A DNA stretch of 64,000 nucleotides, taken from NCBI GenBank assembly GCA_006384855.1, contig VCJN01001568.1, positions 1 to 64,000 on the forward strand, in the 5' to 3' direction. Below, piece by piece: positions 57,590 through 64,000 of the stretch. Source of the DNA: Tetraselmis striata (taxonomy: Eukaryota; Chlorophyta; Chlorodendrophyceae; Chlorodendrales; Chlorodendraceae). Position 1 is the first letter of the stretch, and every line of letters begins with the position of its first letter. The notes beneath the pieces are model-generated. The model made no database searches. It saw only the letters and a list, made by a program, of their open reading frames with translations, and had not been told where the DNA came from. The translations under genes were made by a program, and so were the position numbers.

Positions 57590-60500
57590 GATCTAAACTA
57601 GTTTATGGGGTTTCCTCCCTTGACCTAACCGCTTTTCAACTACAAGTGCTGCTCAGTGGTACGAGAACTAGGCACCTGTCGTTGCGCCCTTTTTGGGTGC
57701 AGCACGAGTAGACATAAAAGCAGCCATAACAGCTGAGCATGCCATCTTCCAATTTTCGCTGCGTTCCACGCAACGATGTTAAAACTGTCTTGTAACCTGT
57801 TGCGAGCAAGGTCACCCCATGTTGTTCAAGACCATACCCGGCTCACCACCCGTGTGTGCTATTCTCATCCGTACGTCCGTGCGTTACCATGTCAGATGGA
57901 GAAGAACCCGTCGTTGAGTCGACGCTCGAATCGCTACACGCATACGTGAAGGCCCAATCTACATTGCTGCGCGAGCTTGCAACAGCGTTGGCCCAATTGA
58001 CGGCTCGTGATCGTGTTGTTGATGGAGACGGGGCACATGGCTCCGGTTCCGGGCAGCGCATCGCGGGACAGCCGACAGGCAGCGGGACAGCCGACAGGCA
58101 GCGCCCCGACTTGCTAGAGCTAGCCCAGAGCGGCCGTGTCGGAGCAAAATCCGTGAGTGACGAGGATGACTACCTCGCGGTGCTAGAGCTACTGCAACGA
58201 GCAGAGTCTGGTTACGAGGCCGTTCGACCGGTCAGCCGAGTGCCTGGACTCTTCCCCCTGAGCACCGACCTAACGAACGAGTACCTCAAGCATGATGACC
58301 GGCGTCTGCCGGCTTTTGAGGAGTATCTTTGGATGGCGTGTTTCAGCGCCCACATGGCCGCACTTTTCGTAGCTCTCGACGAGCTGCTGCCCTACGTCCC
58401 TGCTGCAAGTCAGGACTTCACTCCCTACCTCGCGCGAGCTCCGAACCACGCCGAAGCCGGCGTTTCGCTTTCGTTTGGCCTTTCTACGGAGGCTTGATGA
58501 GGTCAAGCGTGTGCACGGTGACCAAGGTGTTCTGGACGTGCTGCGAGCCCATCACTTTCAGCATGCTTATGAGCATATGGGTTCTGCGATTTTTGGGGAC
58601 CTCATGAGGGATTGCGAGCGTCGCGTCTACGAGGCGACAGTTGCCAGCAACGCAAAAGCGACCGCTACCGCTCGGGTAGCGGCAGCGGCTGCAGGGCGCG
58701 GGCGTGGACGAGGACGTGGTGGTGGACGCGGGCGTGGCCGCGAAGGCGAGCACGAGTGACGGTGTGGGGAGCCTTTCGTCGGAGCTGCTGGAGCTTTGCG
58801 AGGCCACCTTTCGGTGACCGCCGCAAAGCGCACCCTGGCGGCTCAACGACGGGATGAGTGCCATGTGTCAGGAGCTGAACCCCCCACCTTACAGACTTCG
58901 TTTAGACCTTCCTCGGTGCGGCGCTTCTTACAGCTACAGCCGAGTGCGGCTCAACCATCCGCACACCTCTACATGGCGGCTCAACCAACCGCCTCCCGTA
59001 CCATTTCATCACTGCGTCCGTCGATTGTCACACTGCGTGTTACAACCGGTTCGCAACGACCAAGCTTCGCGCGTGTACGTTACGCGCGTGACAGGCGCTA
59101 CGAGCGCGAAGGGCGCGCGGGGCGGCCCTCTTACCTGAACCTAGCCCCGCAAACCCGTATAGATGCTGTTGCAAACCCGTCCAGCAACTACGTACCGGCC
59201 AACCGCCGGGAACCTAACCGCTGCTGCCGAGTACTTTGCTAACAATGGCCGCCCCCCTTGTCACTCTGTCGGTAAAGCGGCGCATTTACGTAATTGACGA
59301 GCCCGAAGCTGTCGCTCCTTGGGCTTCTTCACTGCGATCTCGACTGCATGATGCTTTCGGCTCAGACGAGTTAGGTAAGGGCAGCGGACGCTCGACCTGC
59401 TCTCGAGCTCCCTCACCGCTCTGACACTCAAGAGTACGCCGGCAGACTCTCCTAGTTCGCGGAGTTCTGCCACGACTCCGAGAACATAGCCCGCTGGAGG
59501 CGACCTCTGCTACTGTCGTCCGGTACGTTGCATGGATTGGTGAGCGAGGGCATATTATCGGGGCTAAGTCGCTGCAGCCCTACCTGTCCGCAATCAACAC
59601 GTTCTTCGAGCTGCACAACCTCGACCCAATCGCCAAGGACAACCTGCACCTTACTGCAGCTAGGCGTGGGCTGATGCTGCGGCAGCGCCGTCTAGAAGCC
59701 GCCCCTTTACGAGTTCCTCTGCCTGCTTATGTAAATAGCTTACAGCTTAGTTCGTCGAGCGGGCCGACTTCATTGTGTCTGCTGCCACCACAGAGTACCA
59801 ATACAACTTTCGAGCCCTGGTGGCCTCGGTTGTCAACTTCATGTGCTTTGCCAGGGGACTTTTTGGCGTGTCCTGCCGAGTGCGGGATGTGCATGTCAAC
59901 GATTACAACATTGCCCTGCAGGTGTACCGCGAGAAAGGTCGCGCTGGCCGACGGGGCCGCGACGACATGCGCGTGCTTCTCCTTCCGGTGTCAGAACACC
60001 CCCGCGGTGCACATCTCCTTTGCATTACTTCATCGACCAGTACATTCTGCCCCCCTGGTTCCTGTTGCCTTGGCTGAAACAAACTTCTGGGCGGTCACCC
60101 CAAGCGAGCAGTCCAAATCTTGGACCGTGCCGCTACAATGTCGGACTGGCTATCTGCAACCGTTCGTCTTGTCGGTGCTGCCCCTCCCGCCGGCACTTCC
60201 TGGACCTCACACAACCTTCGCAAGGGAGCAGCGTCTGCCGCTAACGCCATCGGAGCTCCATTGTCCCAAATTCGCTACCAAGGCGGCTGGGCTACTAACG
60301 ACGTCGTTCTGGACTACATCGACCCCAGCATTCTTCCTTCACCCGGCGCGTGGTTCTTCTTTGGCCACATTGCGCCCCTCCGCCACTTCCAAGTCCAACA
60401 GGACTCCGCAGCGGTGGCCTTCCCGGTGCCTCCTTTATGACATGGCGCTACCCCTTCTCCGTCAATCCCCCGCTCTCTCCGTTCGCTCATGACTGGCAAA

Positions 60501-60824
60501 ACCAGACTCAACTTTGAAATGATCTAAACTAGTTTATGGGGTTTCCTCCCTTGATCTAACCGCTTTTAAGCTACAGGTGCTGCTCAGTGGCACGAGAACT
60601 AGGCACCTGTCGTTGCGCCCTTTTTGGGTGCAGCACGAGTAGACATAAAAGCAGCCATAACAGCTGAGCCTGCCATCTTCCAGTTTTCGCTGCGTTACAC
60701 GCAGCGCCCCCCCTGACTCCGTTTTCCCTCCACGCTTTCACTTCACCTTCCTGCCAGTTTCGGCTCTTGACCCTGTACAAGTCCCTGCGCAATCTTTTGG
60801 CAAAACCAGACTCAACTTTGAAAT
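57590..60824 (+). mobile_element. Second copy of the DIRS/PAT-like tyrosine-recombinase element, broken
   Basis: Same layout as 22558-25759, on the plus strand: A1 (57590 to about 57775), gag-like region from 57889, recombinase region to 60440, B1 (60494-60520), A2 (60521-60706), tail, B2 (60798-60824). A1 and A2 differ by about 5%, so this insertion is clearly older than the other copy, whose repeats are identical. Both coding regions are broken, with roughly half a dozen breaks in total. Again no reverse transcriptase lies between the two coding regions, which shows that its absence is a family trait and not a private deletion. Confidence 0.85.
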
Positions 60825-60862
60825 ACGGGTACGGTATTACAATTAAAGTACCAGTACCTGTA

Positions 60863-60905
60863 CCGGTGTGAATCACAAAAGGCCAGTAGTAAAAATTCCA
60901 CCGCT
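60863..60905 (+). repeat. Dispersed repeat block (GGTGTGAATCACAAAAGG family)
   Basis: Follows the DIRS-like copy by about 40 bp. It shares GGTGTGAAT.ACAAAA and TTCCACCGCTG with the blocks at 27340 and 57390. Confidence 0.5.
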
Positions 60906-61899
60906 GCGTAAGGATTATGTGGGAAGCTGGTCGCTACCAGCAATCCTGAGGTAATCCACAGGGAATCCTTAGCTCTAGATACGAAATCGTCAACACTATA
61001 CGATATACTAAGCTGCTGGTTAGAAGCCGCTGTACTACCCACAGCAGTTCGTAACTCGTACCGTTGCAACGGCGCGTCATTACTATACGGCGTTACGGGG
61101 GTAAAAACCCGCCAACGCCAACTACCTGGTACGTCCGTACCTTAGCGCGTACCTGGTACAGGTACCGGTAGTGATCGTAAGACGAGCAGCCATTTCATGC
61201 CTCACCCGCCAGTAAGGATTGGCGCTACCTGGTGCCCGAAGGCCGCCACATCGCCTACTGGGCATTACCTGTAGCACCGCCGATTTTCTCTACATAGCGA
61301 CCAGCGATCAGTTGAGTAGTACAGGTACTGGTCTATCGCTAAAGGCAGCTCGGTACCGCTCTCGCGGGTACTCGGCGGGTAGCACTTTCACATACGCTGA
61401 CTAATCAAAAGTTCGCCTCCATGATACACATGAATACATGCTGATGGCAATGTGAGCGGTACCGACCTGTCAAGAGTACAGGTGTAGTCTGGCGGTACCG
61501 GTAAAAGTTGTTACAACTCGTTACATTACATTATTACGGTCAATATACATCACCCGGAGACGCTCCGCCATCTCCGCCATCAACCACCCCGAGCGCAGAA
61601 CGTAACGGCCAATGAGGTGACTGGTGATGCACTAGTGGAAGCATTTGCTCCTTGGTCTGCTGCATAAATTGGCGGTGTGCCCAGAAGATGCAACAGGAAG
61701 ACGAGTCGTCGTCACTGGTCCCTGACGCCCCAACCCTGACTGGAAGTGAGTCAGTGGTGTCCCGTAGCCGAATAGCCGAACTTACTGCACTGCACCTCTT
61801 GTATTTTGAACTTTGTCACACAAGAGCGAGCTTTGCTGGGCGGGGTTTTCCAAACTCTCGATTTCCTCTAAGGATCGGCCACAGCTGACCCATCCAGCC
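60906..61899. other. Region upstream of the secreted-protein gene; no gene recognised
   Basis: Rich in GTACC/GGTAC words, with no supported coding frame. The last 250 bp are probably 5' leader of the next gene. Confidence 0.35.
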
Positions 61900-64000
61900 A
61901 TGGTGCCGCCAGTCTCCCCCGTCCCTCGACGTCTCCTAGCGGCGACAACGACCTTGCTGCTGCTGCCGTTGCTTCTACTGGCGGGTATGGTTCAGGCCGA
62001 GCCACAGTACGCGAGGTGTGCGCCCGTCATCAATGCGCGCGGCGTGCGGGACGCTTGCGGGCACTCGATAAACCCTTCCGCCGTCTCCTACCTGCCGACC
62101 TCCCGCAAACTGGTCATTTCGGGGCATGAATACATCATCCACGCCTCTGAGGGAGAGGACGGCGTGTTCACTGTCGACGGCTGCTACTACGGTGAAGGGA
62201 GAACGCTGGGTAGTGGCGACATCGAGGCGAGCGCGTCGCTTGACTTCGCTCTCGGTAGCATGCCAACCATTGAGACCGATCCAACTGGCCGACTCGCCAT
62301 CAATTGGGCCAAGGTAAGGCTTTTCGTATCACCCACTTCTCTACAACAAACCTTATCTCGCTCTCGTAGAGAAGGAGCAATGCTGACGAGTGTCTTGTCG
62401 AGAAGCGCGAATGCATCTGCCTGCCACCCTGTCGGGAACGCTTACAAACGCTGAAACTGCCGCCGCCGCCGCCCTCAGATGAAAGCGTTGGAGAGTCACA
62501 TTCTTGTCGTAGAGGAAAATTATTCGTTTCGCGGCGTGTACCTCGTCGACACGTCCCGCCTCGGCACTGGCTTTGTTCGCTCCGATGTCGCCACGGTGTC
62601 GCGCTTCGAGCTGCCGGTGTACCTGAAAAATCTGGAGGCACTGGCGTTTGTTCCTGATCTCTCAGACGACGACTACCTCGGCATCATGATCATGGGATCC
62701 CAAGACAGGGTGTTCAAGGCCTGCCGCATCCCCCTGGGCGATAGCTCCAAGCCGGTGCGCTACCCGTGCACCCACCACCTACTGACGTGCGACTCACCGG
62801 TACAGGCGGCCGTTAGACATATTGTGAGCAGTTTGCCATATTACCGCTGCTGGGTACAAATCGAATGGCGAACTTCTGTGCGTGCCCACGCAGGTTCGCT
62901 GCGAGCGCGAAAGTGCATACTACCCCGATGGGTCAGTGGACTCCATGGAGTACGACCCCACATTCGAGGTGATGCCCGGAGTATTCGGGGCTCTCGTGAT
63001 CGGCGCGGACCCCGCGGATCACGCCGTGTACGTGGATCCCTGGGCCCTGGCGCTCCGCGGCGAGATTGTCCGCTGGTCTGGCCAATTTGAAATGCACAGC
63101 GGCCGCGTTGGCAGCGTTCCCATGATCGGGCGGGAGGGACATGCCATATACGGCAACAAGGTGGGGCTCATCCCTTCGACATGTCTAGCCCGCTACAATC
63201 GTGTACATGGCAGCCAGACTTACGGATGGATGGCCTGCCATCACCTCCCCGCTGTGCCCTCCCCAACAGGTGTTCTACGCGCTCGACCAGAACAGGCGCG
63301 CCAGTGGCGCTGTGGTGTGCACCATGCGCAACAAGCCGCGCTCCATTGCCCGACATGTCACCGGGTGGCACCCCGCGGATGCGGGCAACCCCATTGCCTC
63401 ATCGCAGCTCAGCGCCAGCGGTGTGCTTGACAGCAGCGCGCTCTTCCCTGCACTTGTTTCCACAACGGAGCCGCTGGTACCAATGGAGGAGATCACTGCT
63501 CTCTACACCCTGCGGCGCTGGCCGGCGTATGCCCTCAACGGCGATGGCGAGTGCGGGGGCGTCTGCCGGCAGGAGAAGGACGTCATGTGCATGCTCTACC
63601 CTCAGCTCTGCATGTACCTGCGCTGCCAGGAATTCAGGTACCGTGCGATGCCCCGACTCACAGCCCTCTCTCAAGGCGGCGCACGCGCAGAGTCACCCTG
63701 ATTCTGCCCAGCCCTGAGGCTGTCCATGTCTGACATACGCAGGTCCGGCCGCTTCAGCCTCGACATGGAGGATGCCTGCGGCGCTGTCAGCACAGGCGAC
63801 GAGGCATTCAGCCTGGGCGCCGCGGTGTCGGCCCTAAGCCTCACAGATGGAGAGGTCATCCAGGTCTGGCGCATGCTGACCCCTGCAGACGGCGGGCGGT
63901 GCGGCAAGGAGTGCCAGCAGTCCCGGGACCTGTTGTGTGGCGTATCTGCGGAGCTCTGCCAGCAGCTGCAGTGTGAGGATGCCCGGGCGGGCAATGACAG
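61900..64000 (+). CDS. Secreted cysteine-rich protein, unknown function, 5' part only
   Basis: Exons: 61900-62313, 62479-62799, 62894-63160, 63270-63637 and 63743 to the right edge, with consistent phases; about 510 residues seen, no stop reached. The N-terminus has a clear signal peptide (RRLLAATTTLLLLPLLLLAG, then MVQAEPQ). The next 300 residues are beta-rich with repeated hydrophobic-x-V segments (FRGVYLVDTSR, LGIMIMGSQDRVFKACRI, HAVYVDPWALALRGEIVRW) and may form a propeller-like domain; no family was recognised. The C-terminal part carries two copies of a cysteine module: GECGGVCRQEKDVMC and GRCGKECQQSRDLLC, each continuing with x6-C-x4-C. The start is the ATG directly before the signal peptide. 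An extracellular-matrix or receptor role is possible but is inference. Confidence 0.7.

Noticed and set aside
1-64000. tRNA, rRNA, CRISPR or bacterial-type operon features
   Set aside because: No cloverleaf with a T-loop consensus, no rRNA core motif and no regular spacer array were seen. The gene structure is eukaryotic.

Overview
The window looks like nuclear DNA of a green alga (chlorophyte). The genes are GC-rich and split into many short exons with GT-AG introns. The pentamer TGTAA, the usual chlorophyte poly(A) signal, lies just downstream of several stop codons. One gene is a cyanobacterial-type radical SAM protein with a transit-peptide-like N-terminus. This is inferred from sequence features only; no species is claimed. 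Layout, left to right. 1-3.45 kb holds the right-hand part of a PIF/Harbinger DNA transposon: a transposase on the minus strand and a convergent accessory gene on the plus strand. 3.6-4.8 kb is a fossil of a reverse-transcriptase element. 5.9-9.0 kb is a 12-exon radical SAM gene, convergent with a thioredoxin-fold (DsbA-like) gene at 9.4-10.8 kb that contains a 13-nt micro-exon. 11.7-15.3 kb is a nested repeat block with a satellite-like higher-order repeat at its centre. 15.3-29.8 kb is gene-poor. It holds retroelement fragments, a DIRS-like tyrosine-recombinase element that looks whole (22.6-25.8 kb) and a compact Ty1/copia-derived element with LTRs and a 5-bp target duplication (27.8-29.4 kb). 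29.85-38.19 kb is a full-size pleiotropic-drug-resistance (ABCG/PDR) transporter in 21 exons. 38.2-46.8 kb is repeats and DNA-transposon remnants. 46.9-55.0 kb is a receptor-like gene: signal peptide, substrate-binding-protein-like ectodomain, one membrane span and two class III nucleotide cyclase domains. 55-61.8 kb is AT-richer, with an empty insertion site and a second, older copy of the DIRS-like element. 61.9 kb to the right edge is the 5' part of a secreted cysteine-rich protein gene of unknown function. The host genes do not form an obvious pathway. The most unusual object is the cyclase: its first catalytic domain keeps both metal-binding aspartates but has lost the transition-state Asn/Arg, while the second has the reverse pattern, so the two would build one composite active site under an external ligand-binding domain. 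The exon joins for the radical SAM, PDR, cyclase and secreted-protein genes were read by hand. All reading phases agree across the joins. The least certain parts are exon 2 of the cyclase and the 5' end of the thioredoxin-fold gene.
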